64,000 nucleotides of DNA from Legionella sp. MW5194 (GTDB lineage: Bacteria > Pseudomonadota > Gammaproteobacteria > Legionellales > Legionellaceae), in NCBI RefSeq assembly GCF_016864235.1, contig NZ_CP045732.1, positions 1,364,001 through 1,428,000 on the forward strand. The letters are read 5' to 3'. The translations under genes and the position numbers were made by a program. The stretch's first letter is position 1, and every line of letters begins with the position of its first letter. This document shows, in pieces, positions 46,188 through 55,539 of the stretch. The notes beneath the pieces are model-generated. The model saw only the letters and a list, made by a program, of their open reading frames with translations, did no database searches and was not told where the DNA came from.

Positions 46188-46608
46188 ATGGTTTTTTATT
46201 CAGTCAACCAATTACGCGGAGAAGATAACCTGGCGCCGTGTAGCTATTTTAATAGTGTGGCTGATGAACCGCCAATGGTGATGTTTTCGACCACTGAAGC
46301 ACATGCGGAAACAGGAGAAAAGGATACGTTGCGTAATGCAGAAGAAACGGGTGAATTTGTGGTTGCCTCGGCCTAATCCAGAGAAATTAATCAATCGCAT
46401 GGTCCTTGGCTATGTAGTTGGTATTCATGTCTGTGAGTCTGTATTGAATGAAGAACAACGAATTGATCCAACCCGACTTCACCCACTCCCACGCTTAGGC
46501 TACCATGGCTATACGGCTGTGCAGGATAGTTTTGATATGCCAAGACCAGAGCTAACCTCGTTTTTTGAAGTGCTGGATGAGGGATTGACGTGTATTCAAA
46601 GGTTTTGA
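46188..46608 (+). pseudogene. Flavin reductase (DIM6/NTAB-like) domain protein, broken
   Basis: A good start (GGAGAAAGCC then ATG at 46188) leads into NLAPCSYFNSVADEPPMVMF, the flavin-binding start of this family, up to GEFVV. There the frame shifts and about 60 expected residues are missing. The rest reads VLGYVVGIHVCESVL, LHPLPRLGYHGYTAVQDSF and MPRPE to a stop at 46608. An internal deletion with frameshift is the simplest account. Family members reduce flavin or coordinate FMN; this copy should be inactive. Confidence 0.75.
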
Positions 46609-46681
46609 ATCCGTTAAGGCACCTTACAATGGCCTTTCTTAGACGATGTGGTGTTTATTAAAGTGATCAATGGAGATTAAC

Positions 46682-47500
46682 ATGAGTTCACAAGATAAAG
46701 AGCATTACGAGTTTGAAATACCGGAAGAAGGATTGGATTACGATATCCTGGACATGGCTTTTAATCCCACGACCCGATCGTTTATCGAAACAAATGGTAT
46801 TCAATCGGGCATGCGGGTATTGGATGTAGGAAGTGGCTCTGGGGTCATGACCCATTATCTTGCGAAGCGGGTTGGTCAGGAAGGGCATGTTTTGTCCATT
46901 GATAATAGCCTTGAACAATTGCAACGCGCAGAACGTTATTGTCAGCAACAAGGTGCTGGCAATGTCACATTTAAGCAACTTTCTTTATATGAACTTGAAT
47001 CTCTCAATGAAACCTTTGATTTAATCTACTGTCGTTTTGTACTTCATCATTTGTATAGCCCCAGGCTGGCTATACGTCTTTTTTATCGAGCGTTAAATCC
47101 AGGGGGCATTTACCTGGCTGAAGAGGGCATTGTCAGTTCGGCCTTTGCCTATCCGTCATCCAAAGCCTGGCAAGGATGTCGAGGTGCTCTTCCTCTTCCT
47201 CCAGAAGAAGAAACAGACGGCATCCAACGAGACGGAGAATTCGGGATGAAGCTCTTTTATTGGATGAAAAAATCGGGATTTGCTATTCAGAGTATAAAAC
47301 TTATCCAACCTGTTCTTACGACGGATGAACAAAAGAAGAAAGTGTTGGATGGCCACATTGCTTTTAAAAAAACTGCTCTTCAACAAGGCAAAGACGAAGC
47401 AGAGTGGGCTGAGGAGAGACAAGCGTTGATGGATCTTGCGAATGATGATTTAGCCATCATTGCTTTTTATCAATCCTGCCAGGTCTGTGGAGTAAAATAA
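46682..47500 (+). CDS. Class I SAM-dependent methyltransferase
   Basis: 272 residues. ATG at 46682 with GGAG six bases upstream. The SAM-binding motif I is MRVLDVGSGSGVMT (about residues 46-59), the acidic end of the second strand is VLSIDNS, and motif post-I is FDLIYCRFVLHHL. The layout is that of UbiE/MenG-like methyltransferases acting on small molecules, with PGGIYLAEEG as a late motif. The substrate cannot be read. Stands alone, with no evident operon. Confidence 0.85.
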   Translation: MSSQDKEHYEFEIPEEGLDYDILDMAFNPTTRSFIETNGIQSGMRVLDVGSGSGVMTHYLAKRVGQEGHVLSIDNSLEQLQRAERYCQQQGAGNVTFKQLSLYELESLNETFDLIYCRFVLHHLYSPRLAIRLFYRALNPGGIYLAEEGIVSSAFAYPSSKAWQGCRGALPLPPEEETDGIQRDGEFGMKLFYWMKKSGFAIQSIKLIQPVLTTDEQKKKVLDGHIAFKKTALQQGKDEAEWAEERQALMDLANDDLAIIAFYQSCQVCGVK

Positions 47501-47607
47501 CCATGAGTTCATCAAGTCATTGTCAAAGGAGTAATTCTTTTACATTACATAACAGCAAGTTGGTATCACAAGCAAAAGTGGTCTATTTAAAATCCCGCAT
47601 AAACACA

Positions 47608-48297
47608 CTAAATTATTTTTAATGTGCTTCTTTGAGTGAGCGCCAATGAGTGTAGTATATTCGCTAATTGCTTGGCATTTGAAGTAAAATCCGCAGTTGC
47701 TTCCGATAACACGTTTCGGTGCAAATCAGGCTTCAAATTTTCAGCGAACTTAAATGCTATAAGTTTTGATTGTAATTTCCGGCAATAGCCATCAAAAATG
47801 TCACGACAAGAGATGGCTTTTAGGTCTAGGATAAGATGATCGGAGGGCTCGTCTTGAAGTTGAGTCAGCCGCTGATCATCGTCCTGTTTAAACCAACCGG
47901 CTAATTCATCCTTCCCTTTATAAGAAGGGTAAAAGCCAAATTTATTATACAATGGAAGCGAATCGGCGGTGTAGCTAACTGCCATTGTCGATAAACCAGC
48001 ATTCACAAAGTATTTCAATGCATGCAGCACGAGCAAATTTCCAATTCCGCGGTTCCGGTATTCATCATGCACATACAAGGCAAAAAGGGTTGAAGAGGAA
48101 TCATGATCACCAATTAATCTTACTTCAACATAACCTGCCAACTTATTATTGTCGTGCAAAACCAGCATTAGATCGCAGCGATTGTGCTTTATTAACTTGA
48201 CTATACGATTGGCTTTGTCAGGATACTTGTTTGCGGTAAGGAAAACACACCCCTTTGAGAGCCTCGTTAATGCTAAACTAAAGCAGACCCATTTCAT
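47608..48297 (-). CDS. GNAT-family N-acetyltransferase
   Basis: Up to 229 residues; the start is uncertain because the region before VKLIKHNRCDLMLVLHDNN has no family features. The acetyl-CoA-binding core is visible: LAGYVEVRL, LFALYVHDEYRNRGIGNLLV (motif A, R-x-x-G-x-G type) and AVSYTADSLPLYNKFGFYPSY (motif B). The C-terminal 80 residues are a helical extension of unknown role. Substrate unknown. Divergent from the nuclease-helicase gene, only 23 bp apart, so they share an upstream region. Confidence 0.82.
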   Translation of the reverse strand: MKWVCFSLALTRLSKGCVFLTANKYPDKANRIVKLIKHNRCDLMLVLHDNNKLAGYVEVRLIGDHDSSSTLFALYVHDEYRNRGIGNLLVLHALKYFVNAGLSTMAVSYTADSLPLYNKFGFYPSYKGKDELAGWFKQDDDQRLTQLQDEPSDHLILDLKAISCRDIFDGYCRKLQSKLIAFKFAENLKPDLHRNVLSEATADFTSNAKQLANILHSLALTQRSTLKII

Positions 48298-48320
48298 TAA
48301 TCACTGGGAGTCGCCTCTGA

Positions 48321-51300
48321 ATGTATCTTGAATCGAGTCAAATGGTATTCTCACCGTCCGATCTCACGCAGTTCATGGAGAGTCCCTTTGCCTCCTGGAT
48401 GGAACATCTGGCTATAAAACACCCCGATTTACTACCAGCCGCTGATGAAGCGGACCCTTTGCTCAGTGTTTTGCGTGACAAAGGAAATCAACACGAATCA
48501 GAGCTATTAGCGGGTTTTAGGGCTAAGGGTTTAACCATTGTCACTCTGCACGGTCGGCATAACGCTTATCAAGCAACCATTGAAGCAATGGAAAACGGCG
48601 TGGATGTGATTTATCAGGCTCATTTGCAAGGGTTACCATTTAGAGGCTATGCTGATTTTTTGATCAAAACTGACGGTAAAAGCCGGTTTGGGAATTATTG
48701 CTATGAAATCTGGGATACCAAATTAGCAAAGTCTGTTAAACCGCATTTTCTGGTGCAGTTATGCTGCTATGCTGAAATGCTTGAGGCAATGCAACAGGCC
48801 AGAGCCGACTACCTGACTGCCGTATTGGGCAATAAGGAGCAAATGCGCTTTAGGGTTAATGATTATTTTTACTTCTACCAGAATCTAAAATGGCAATTTC
48901 TAGCGGCGCATCAGGCGTTTGAGCCCACTCAATGCCCGGATCCGGCTTCCTCAAGGCATTGGGGTAGATGGAGTACCCATGCGCAACATCGGCTATTAAC
49001 CGCTGATCACTTGATTCAGGTAGCGACCATCACGTCAGGACAAATCAAAAAATTGCATGATGCCGGCATCACCACCATGACGGCCTTAGCCGAAGCCAGG
49101 GTCAATAGTGTCAAAGGCATAAAACCGGAGCTGTTTACACGATTACAAGCTCAAGCCAGAATCCAAAAGGAGAGCATTGGCAAAGAAAGACCAGCCTACC
49201 GAGTGATTGCTCACGAGGCGGGGAAAAAGCAAGGGTTGGCGCTTCTGCCGCCGCACTCCAAAAATGACATCTTTTTTGATATCGAAGGGTTCCCGCTGGA
49301 AGACGGCGGCCTGGAGTACCTGTGGGGTGCTGCTTATTTTGATGACAATAACCAGCGTCAATACAAGGATTTCTGGGCGCACGACAGCGGGGAGGAAAAG
49401 GACTGTTTTAAATCTTTTATTGAATGGTCGTATCAGCGATGGCTTAAGGATCAGTCCATGCATATTTACCATTATGCCAGCTATGAAATCACGGCCTGCC
49501 GTAAACTGATGGCCAGGTATGGCGTATGCGAATATGAAGTGGATCAACTGCTTCGCAATGAGGTATTTGTTGATTTATATAAAATCGTCAAAACCGCTTT
49601 ATTGGTGGGCGAGCCCCGTTATTCCATTAAAAACATCGAGCATTTATACCGCAGCAAACGAAATACCCAGGTCGGTTCTGGAACCGATTCTGTCGTGGTG
49701 TATCAACGGTGGCGCGAAAAGCCGGATGGTGATACCTGGCAAACCTCCAAGGCATTAAATGATATACGTTTGTACAATATTGATGACTGTTATTCCACTC
49801 AGGAACTGGTGAGCTGGTTAAGAGACAGGCAAACGTCCAGCGGCATTGGCTTTTGCGGCAAAAAAGGGCCGGTTGAGCCGGACATGAAAGAAGTGAACGA
49901 GGGCATTGAACTTCGTGATCAGCTACTGGCACACGCGCTGCAATTAAAAGCGCAGGGGAATCAACAATCCGCCAGACTTTATTCGGTCATGGCCTGGGCT
50001 ATTGAGTTTCATCGACGCGAAGCCAAGCCGGTGTTTTGGCGCCTGTTCGACAGATTGGGCTTAAGTGAGGAGGAATTGTTTGACGATATGGATTGCTTAG
50101 CCTATTGCAAGCGAACCGAAAAGCCACCTTACAAACCGAGCCCTAAAGCGCGTCATTTCGTGTACGAGTATTCATTTGATCCAGACCAGGAATTCAAGGG
50201 CAGTCTGGATAGTTACTTTTTGTTAGGTCATGAAACCCCCGAGGGTCGCAACATTAAAGCAGTCTGTTATCCGGAAGGAAGTGATTTAGAGCAAGGGATT
50301 ATCGCGCTAAAATTAAAGGAGGAGCTGCAAGGCCCAATCACCTTAATCCCCGATGAGCATGTTAATCCCAAGCCCATACCGCAAGCTGTTGCAAAGCAGG
50401 CGCGAAAGTTTTTGAAAGGGGAGTTAGCGCAAACGGCCATCATTGATTTTCTGAGCCAATCCCTACCGCGAATCAAGGGGCATGTCGCCGGCCATCCCAT
50501 CGCTCCCAGTCCTGATCCAAACCAGCGGTTGAATGAAATGATTAGCGCCGTGCGTAATCTCAATAACAGTTACCTGACTATCCAGGGACCACCGGGAGCT
50601 GGTAAAACCTATACGGCCAAGCATTTGATTGCGGAGTTAATTAAAATCGGCAAGAAAATAGGCATTTCTTCCAATAGCCATAAGGCGGTCAATCATTTAT
50701 TAATCAGCACGGCCGACTATTGCCGCAAAGAAGGCATTAACGGCCATTTTGCCTGTACCCGCAACACGGATTCAGCCATTGATGATTTAAAGATCAGCGT
50801 GTTCGACAATAAAGAGATTGCCGGTTTTTTACAAGCAGGCTGTGTGATAGGGACTACCGCCTGGGGTTTTTCCAGAGACGATTTGGAAAATGCCTTTGAT
50901 TATCTGTTTATTGATGAGGCAGGGCAGGTGAGCGTTGCTAATTTGATAGCCATGAGCCAATCGACATCCAACATTATCCTGATGGGGGATCAGATGCAAT
51001 TAGGGCAACCTTCCCAGGGAAGCCACCCCGAGGACAGCGGCTTATCAATTTTGGATTATCTGCTGCATTCCACACCCACCATCCCGGATTCCATGGGGGT
51101 ATTTTTGGGAACCACTTACCGTATGCACTCAGCCGTCAATCAGTTTATCAGTGAGGCTGTCTATGAAGGCAAGCTTAAAACAGCGCCTGAAAATGATGAG
51201 CAATGGATAGCCATCCCTGCCGGTTATCAGGGGGTTTTAAACAAAACGGCTGGAATAATCCCTGTGCCAGTAACGCATGAAGGCAATACACAAGGCAGTG

Positions 51301-51722
51301 ATGAAGAAGTGGAGCACATCGTCGCCTTGACGAAAGAATTACTGGGGCGGACATTTCATGCTAAAAACGGTGAAAAAAGAATAATGAATTGGAATGATAT
51401 CCTTTATGTTGCTCCGTATAATTATCAGGTCAATAAGCTTAAAACCGCTCTGGGGGCTAAGGCCAGAGTCGGGAGTGTGGATAAATTCCAGGGACAGGAA
51501 GCCCCGGTTGTCTTCCTAAGCATGTGCGCAAGCAGTGCCCATGAGTCGCCTCGTGGGCTTAATTTTCTTTTCGACAAAAATCGCCTGAATGTGGCGATAT
51601 CAAGAGCACAATGCCTGGCAATCGTTGTTTATTCGCCGGCCTTGCTGGATTCCGTGCCTGGGACTATCGAACAAATCGCCCGGATGAATTTGTTTTGTCA
51701 ATTGGTTAACAAAGGCAAATGA
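48321..51722 (+). CDS. TM0106-type RecB-like nuclease fused to SF1 helicase
   Basis: 1133 residues, DNA or RNA processing in the cytoplasm. Domains: a Cas4/RecB-like PD-(D/E)XK nuclease (YEIWDTKLAK about 127-136, with LVQLCCYAEML after), an RNase H-like TM0106 domain (DIFFDIEGFPLE about 314, YNIDDCYSTQELVSWL about 484), and a DNA2/NAM7-type helicase with GPPGAGKT (Walker A about 756-763), FIDEAGQ (Walker B about 864), GDQMQLGQ, VDKFQGQE and NVAISRAQ. The start has GGGAG ten bases upstream; ATG seven codons later is possible. Intact. Fusions of this kind are widespread but poorly studied; a repair or phage-restriction role is possible. Confidence 0.88.
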   Translation: MYLESSQMVFSPSDLTQFMESPFASWMEHLAIKHPDLLPAADEADPLLSVLRDKGNQHESELLAGFRAKGLTIVTLHGRHNAYQATIEAMENGVDVIYQAHLQGLPFRGYADFLIKTDGKSRFGNYCYEIWDTKLAKSVKPHFLVQLCCYAEMLEAMQQARADYLTAVLGNKEQMRFRVNDYFYFYQNLKWQFLAAHQAFEPTQCPDPASSRHWGRWSTHAQHRLLTADHLIQVATITSGQIKKLHDAGITTMTALAEARVNSVKGIKPELFTRLQAQARIQKESIGKERPAYRVIAHEAGKKQGLALLPPHSKNDIFFDIEGFPLEDGGLEYLWGAAYFDDNNQRQYKDFWAHDSGEEKDCFKSFIEWSYQRWLKDQSMHIYHYASYEITACRKLMARYGVCEYEVDQLLRNEVFVDLYKIVKTALLVGEPRYSIKNIEHLYRSKRNTQVGSGTDSVVVYQRWREKPDGDTWQTSKALNDIRLYNIDDCYSTQELVSWLRDRQTSSGIGFCGKKGPVEPDMKEVNEGIELRDQLLAHALQLKAQGNQQSARLYSVMAWAIEFHRREAKPVFWRLFDRLGLSEEELFDDMDCLAYCKRTEKPPYKPSPKARHFVYEYSFDPDQEFKGSLDSYFLLGHETPEGRNIKAVCYPEGSDLEQGIIALKLKEELQGPITLIPDEHVNPKPIPQAVAKQARKFLKGELAQTAIIDFLSQSLPRIKGHVAGHPIAPSPDPNQRLNEMISAVRNLNNSYLTIQGPPGAGKTYTAKHLIAELIKIGKKIGISSNSHKAVNHLLISTADYCRKEGINGHFACTRNTDSAIDDLKISVFDNKEIAGFLQAGCVIGTTAWGFSRDDLENAFDYLFIDEAGQVSVANLIAMSQSTSNIILMGDQMQLGQPSQGSHPEDSGLSILDYLLHSTPTIPDSMGVFLGTTYRMHSAVNQFISEAVYEGKLKTAPENDEQWIAIPAGYQGVLNKTAGIIPVPVTHEGNTQGSDEEVEHIVALTKELLGRTFHAKNGEKRIMNWNDILYVAPYNYQVNKLKTALGAKARVGSVDKFQGQEAPVVFLSMCASSAHESPRGLNFLFDKNRLNVAISRAQCLAIVVYSPALLDSVPGTIEQIARMNLFCQLVNKGK

Positions 51723-51835
51723 TCAAGCGTGTAGGATACGCATTATGCCGCCTTCCAGGACCTGTTTGAGCGTTGGGCTGTCGAATGAAAACATTGAACG
51801 CATGGAACGATGATTCCTGCTAAAAATAAAAACGA

Positions 51836-52372
51836 TTACCCCCTCTTGATACGATACAAAACATGCCCCGATAGCCGATGCGCCACTGCCAGGCCAGGAT
51901 GAGCAAAAGAGCCGTCCATGTCCTGCACCATGCCTATTTTTGCCATGACTTTTCGCGAGCGCGCATTATCGGGTACTGTGAAGGCGACGATTTCATCGAG
52001 GCCCAGTTGCTTGAATGCGTAATCAAGACAGGCAAGAGCACCCTCCGGCGCATAACCATGCCCCCAGTATTGCGAGCCCAGGCGCCAGCCGATTTCTACA
52101 GCGGGGGAAAAGGGCGTGGGTTTATCAAAATAATTAAGACCGATAAAACCGATAAGTTCCCCGGTTTGTTGTAATTCCGCGGCCCACAGCATGTAGTTGC
52201 GATTTTCTAGCTGGTCGTTTTGATAGTGCATAAAATGGTTTATTTGTTCTTGAGACATAGGCCCCGGCAAAAACTCAAGCACCTTCTTATCCTGATTGAT
52301 GGCAAAAAATGGCTTGCTGTCATTCGGATGCCATGGTCTTAAAAACAAACGGCTGGTGGTGATGGTGTGCAT
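51836..52372 (-). CDS. GNAT acetyltransferase (RimJ/RimL-like)
   Basis: About 178 residues from ATG 52372 (AGGA six bases upstream). RimJ/RimL/FR47 layout: TSRLFLRPWHPNDSKPFF at the start, ELIGFIGLNYF, VEIGWRLGSQYWGHGYAPEG (acetyl-CoA-binding motif A) and FTVPDNARSRKVMAKIGM (motif B). Such enzymes acetylate protein N-termini or small amines. It overlaps the end of the next GNAT gene upstream by no more than a few bases in spirit of an operon: that gene stops at 52381, 8 bp before this start. Confidence 0.88.
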   Translation of the reverse strand: MHTITTSRLFLRPWHPNDSKPFFAINQDKKVLEFLPGPMSQEQINHFMHYQNDQLENRNYMLWAAELQQTGELIGFIGLNYFDKPTPFSPAVEIGWRLGSQYWGHGYAPEGALACLDYAFKQLGLDEIVAFTVPDNARSRKVMAKIGMVQDMDGSFAHPGLAVAHRLSGHVLYRIKRG

Positions 52373-52380
52373 GGGTTTTC

Positions 52381-52911
52381 CTATTGATTGGCTAACCAAT
52401 CCTCAAAGGTGAGCGCAAAACGAAAATGATCCTGCCAGAGGCCATTAATTTTTAAATAGCGAGGTGAAAACCCTTCTTTTAAAAAACCGTTTTTCGTCGC
52501 CAGTTGGATGGATGCGGTATTTGACGGTTGAATATTGGCTTCAATGCGATGAAGATTAAGGGTCGTGAATACCTGTTGAAGCACGAGTTTCAATGCCTGG
52601 CTCATGAAGCCCTTTCCTGCGTAATCCACCGAGGCATAATACCCTAAATAAGCGCTTTTAAATAAGCCGTGCACGATGTTGCTGATGTTAAAAACACCGA
52701 TCATTTGTCGGTGGTGTTCGTCCCAGGCAAGGTAGTATTGTTCACTGTCTTGTTGGCTTTTGTACAGATAAGTGTGAAATGCTTCCGGGGTACAGGGCGC
52801 GGTGATAAAGGGAAAATGGAAGTCACGGCTCTTGTTCATGCTAGTAATAAATACGGTTTCATCCTGAGCGGAAGGTTCGCGGAGGGTAATCATGTCAATT
52901 GGGTAGGTCAT
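52381..52911 (-). CDS. GNAT acetyltransferase (RimJ-like)
   Basis: 176 residues. Motifs: ITLREPSAQDETVF at the start, MIGVFNISNIV, YLGYYASVDYAGKGFMSQAL (motif A) and RIEANIQPSNTASIQLATKN (motif B), then LKINGLWQDHFRFALT at the end, as in RimJ-type enzymes. First gene of a two-gene minus-strand pair with another GNAT. The two are different enough that this is not a recent tandem duplication. Substrate unknown. Confidence 0.88.
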   Translation of the reverse strand: MTYPIDMITLREPSAQDETVFITSMNKSRDFHFPFITAPCTPEAFHTYLYKSQQDSEQYYLAWDEHHRQMIGVFNISNIVHGLFKSAYLGYYASVDYAGKGFMSQALKLVLQQVFTTLNLHRIEANIQPSNTASIQLATKNGFLKEGFSPRYLKINGLWQDHFRFALTFEDWLANQ

Positions 52912-53037
52912 TTACGTTGTCGCCTAGTTTAGCATGTTGTTTTGCCTCTTATTAAGATAAGCTGGATCCCGCAAGTCCCAATGGGTTTAAAGGGATGGTA
53001 TTGGATGATGAATTGCCAGGAATGACAAGGAAAACAC

Positions 53038-53499
53038 ATGACTGAATTTCCAAATGAAGTTTTATTGAACATCTTAAGATTTACGTCTTATCGAGAAAAA
53101 CTGAGGTTTTCATATGCCAGCTGGCAATCCAGCGAGTTGGTTAAAGAGCACGGCGAAGAATTGTCGGTATTAAAGCAACTGTTTAATCCTGCCGGGTATT
53201 CCTTTGGCGGGTTTATTGTTTTAGAAAGAATCCTGCCCTTTGATGTGATCAAATTTCATTTGATTAAGGGCGAAAATGGCACATCAACGACGGTAAGCAA
53301 AAGCGATTTGCCCCTTATTGTCAAACTCATTGCTAATCAGGATGAACAAGGATTGATTAAGCAATTTGATAATTTTCTCAATGCACACATTAAAAAATCG
53401 TTTGAGCAGAAAACCATTGTACGAGAAGGTTGGGATGACAGGATGATCCCTGAAATTGATTATAGCGAATACCCCCTGGAGACGTTAAAGCCGTGCTAG
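53038..53499 (+). CDS. Small F-box-like protein, candidate Dot/Icm effector
   Basis: 153 residues; ATG with AAGG upstream. The N-terminus (FPNEVLLNILRFTSYREKLR, residues 4-23) fits the eukaryotic F-box pattern (LPxEvLxxIl...lrxl), which binds SKP1 and recruits targets to host SCF ubiquitin ligases. Family knowledge: Legionella exports several F-box effectors. The remaining 130 residues match no domain I know and would be the target-binding part. The C-terminal 30 residues contain clustered Asp/Glu, compatible with the E-block-like Dot/Icm signal. Single gene, no operon. Inference: translocated effector. Confidence 0.65.
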   Translation: MTEFPNEVLLNILRFTSYREKLRFSYASWQSSELVKEHGEELSVLKQLFNPAGYSFGGFIVLERILPFDVIKFHLIKGENGTSTTVSKSDLPLIVKLIANQDEQGLIKQFDNFLNAHIKKSFEQKTIVREGWDDRMIPEIDYSEYPLETLKPC

Positions 53500-53512
53500 T
53501 CACTCGAAAGCA

Positions 53513-54580
53513 TCATAAATCCAGTAATGGCAACTGTATTGCTTCAGGCTCAGGCTCCTGCTTCAATCGAATCCCGACACCCAGCAGGCGAACGGGCAGG
53601 TTGTGTCTGGCAAAACCCTCGCGTATTAATTGGCTTAAAATACTTTCATCAATTTGATGGCTGACCCGTTCGACGGTGGTCTGGTGAAAATCATTGAATT
53701 TTAATTTGACAAATAAATGATGAATAGCAATGAAGCCGCCCGCACGATGAATGCGACCTTCAAGGCGAGCAATTAAGTCGGGCAATGCGGCGACGCAGGC
53801 TTCGCTGTCCGGCAAATCGCTGGGGTAGGTTTCTTCAACGCTCAATGATTTGCGTACGCGTTCAGGATTAACCGGACGCTCATCAATACCCCGTGCCAAT
53901 TCATACAGCCGCTGCCCCAGGGTACCGAATTTTGATGACAGAAACTCGATGGGGTATTGTTGCAAATCAGCACAGGTTTTAATCTGGAGGGCATTCAGTC
54001 TAGCCTCCATCTTGGGGCCTACACCAAATAAACTGCGAACTGGCAGGTCAAGAATAAAAGTACTCACGTCCTCGGGGCGAATCACCATCTGGCCATTGGG
54101 TTTATTCCATTCACTGGCAATTTTGGCAAGGCTTTTATTGGGCGCAATCCCGGCGCTGGCTGTTAATTGCCGAGTTTCATAAATACGTCGCCGTATTTCT
54201 TCAGCAATCCAGGTGGCACTGCCCTGGCAGCGGGTGGACAGCGTGACATCGAGGTAGGCTTCATCCAGAGACAAGGGCTCGATGAGATCGGTGTATTCCG
54301 CAAACAGCGTCCTTAAGTATTGGCTTTCCCGTTGATAAACCTCCATACGAACAGGACGCAGTATTAATTGAGGGCAGCGTTTCAACGCCTGAGCAGTCGG
54401 CATCGCCGAGCGCACGCCGAATTGGCGTGCGGCGTAATTGCAGGTCGCTATAACGCCGCGACGTTTTACACCGCCTCCCACGGCGATGGGTTTGTCAGCG
54501 AGCTCCGGGAAGTCGCGCATTTCAATGGCGGCATAAAAACAGTCCATGTCAATGTGGATAATTTTTCGTGTTGGATTCAT
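53513..54580 (-). CDS. dinB: DNA polymerase IV (Y-family)
   Basis: Error-prone translesion polymerase. ATG at 54580 gives the family start KIIHIDMDCFYAAIEMRD, with catalytic Asp in the first strand, VIATCNYAARQFGVRSAMP, LSLDEAYLDVT (the SLDEAY motif with catalytic Asp-Glu), the TASAGIAPNKSLAKIAS segment and the little-finger domain (LSVEETYPSDL). The C-terminus reads QLPLLDL, matching the beta-clamp-binding motif QLxLF-like. About 355 residues, complete. The frame extends to 54616 but the added residues are outside the family. Confidence 0.95.
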   Translation of the reverse strand: MNPTRKIIHIDMDCFYAAIEMRDFPELADKPIAVGGGVKRRGVIATCNYAARQFGVRSAMPTAQALKRCPQLILRPVRMEVYQRESQYLRTLFAEYTDLIEPLSLDEAYLDVTLSTRCQGSATWIAEEIRRRIYETRQLTASAGIAPNKSLAKIASEWNKPNGQMVIRPEDVSTFILDLPVRSLFGVGPKMEARLNALQIKTCADLQQYPIEFLSSKFGTLGQRLYELARGIDERPVNPERVRKSLSVEETYPSDLPDSEACVAALPDLIARLEGRIHRAGGFIAIHHLFVKLKFNDFHQTTVERVSHQIDESILSQLIREGFARHNLPVRLLGVGIRLKQEPEPEAIQLPLLDL

Positions 54581-54768
54581 GATGAATGACTCAATCAGCG
54601 ATGCCCATTTTAGCATTAAACCGTTTGCAAATACGTCATGTTCAGAGTCAGAAACGCTACAAAAATCAACGGTATCTTTATTGAATACGGATTGCGAGTG
54701 TCGCTATGCCTGACTCCGAGGTAACCGGATAAGAGTGCAGAGTAAGGTTTGGATTGATTGGCAACAGG

Positions 54769-54927
54769 CTATCGACGATGAAATCGACTAAGAAAGTCTG
54801 TCAATCTCCGACTAACATCATCCGCATCAATTAGGTCGCGGGGATTGCGATTACCGCCGGCCACATTTTCCAGATTTTGTTTGGAAATTTTTCGAATGGA
54901 TTTTTTCTGTTGATGACGATTTTTCAT
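54769..54927 (-). CDS. Double-glycine leader peptide (bacteriocin/RiPP-like precursor)
   Basis: 52 residues. ATG at 54927 has GAGG seven bases upstream. The N-terminal half is basic and ends in ISKQNLENVAGG, the classic double-glycine leader pattern (hydrophobic residues at spaced positions before Gly-Gly), which is cut by C39 peptidase-containing ABC exporters. The predicted released peptide is 27 residues, charged, starting NRNPRDLID and ending SRFHRR, without Cys, Ser/Thr-rich or Gly-rich stretches. No exporter or modification gene is next to it, so it would rely on a distant machine. Too short to be sure; the leader and ribosome site make it better than chance. Confidence 0.55.
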   Translation of the reverse strand: MKNRHQQKKSIRKISKQNLENVAGGNRNPRDLIDADDVSRRLTDFLSRFHRR

Positions 54928-54996
54928 GATATACCTCATAATGCAGATACAATTCAATTATAGTCCAAGAGATTGAAATACGCGGCAGAGAAGAAG

Positions 54997-55401
54997 TTAC
55001 TGCTCAGGCGAAGGTTTTTGTCGTAGTTGCTTAATCTGGCTTTGCTTTGCTTTTTCCTGAAGCATCCGCTGTTTTGCGCGCCGGGAACGTCGCTGTTTCT
55101 GGCGCCTAAATTTTTCAATCGCCTGCTGCGTTTTGGATTTTTCTTCACTGCACACAGTGTGTATTTTTTCGCAGAGACGCACCCGTGCAAAATAGCGATT
55201 GTCCTCGCGGTAGCGCGAGTCCTGGCATTTTATTTCAAATCCTGTGGGCAGATGCTTAAGGTACACAGTCGACGCGGTTTTATGCAGTTTCTGTCCACCT
55301 TTACCGCTGCCAATGATGAATTTTTCCAAAAGATGCGTTTCGTCAATCCCAAGTTGAGCCATGCGTGCGTTCAGGCTCTCCCATTTGTCTTTGCTTATCA
55401 T
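54997..55401 (-). CDS. GGQ-domain release-factor-like ribosome rescue protein
   Basis: 134 residues with the peptidyl-tRNA hydrolysis motif GSGKGGQKLHKTASTVYLKH (about 31-50) and a basic helical C-terminal tail (EKFRRQKQRRSRRAKQRM), the build of ArfB/ICT1- and C12orf65-like proteins, which act on stalled ribosomes without codon-recognition domains. The tail would enter the ribosome mRNA channel. The Gly-Gly-Gln is intact. The N-terminal half lacks the full domain 2/4 of RF1 and RF2, so it is not a canonical release factor. Which rescue family it belongs to is open. Confidence 0.85.
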   Translation of the reverse strand: MISKDKWESLNARMAQLGIDETHLLEKFIIGSGKGGQKLHKTASTVYLKHLPTGFEIKCQDSRYREDNRYFARVRLCEKIHTVCSEEKSKTQQAIEKFRRQKQRRSRRAKQRMLQEKAKQSQIKQLRQKPSPEQ

Positions 55402-55539
55402 GGTTAACCCACGGTGAATGATTGTTGACAGTATAGCAAAGACAGAATTGCAGGTGTTATCAGGAGCTTAAGTAATATTGGGTTGAATAGTGGGGTTGGT
55501 TTCCTATAATTTGATTAAATAATGGACTAAGGACATACC

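Noticed and set aside
48900-49950. Long reverse-strand frames inside the nuclease-helicase gene
   Set aside because: Shadow frames of a well-supported gene; no start signals or domains.
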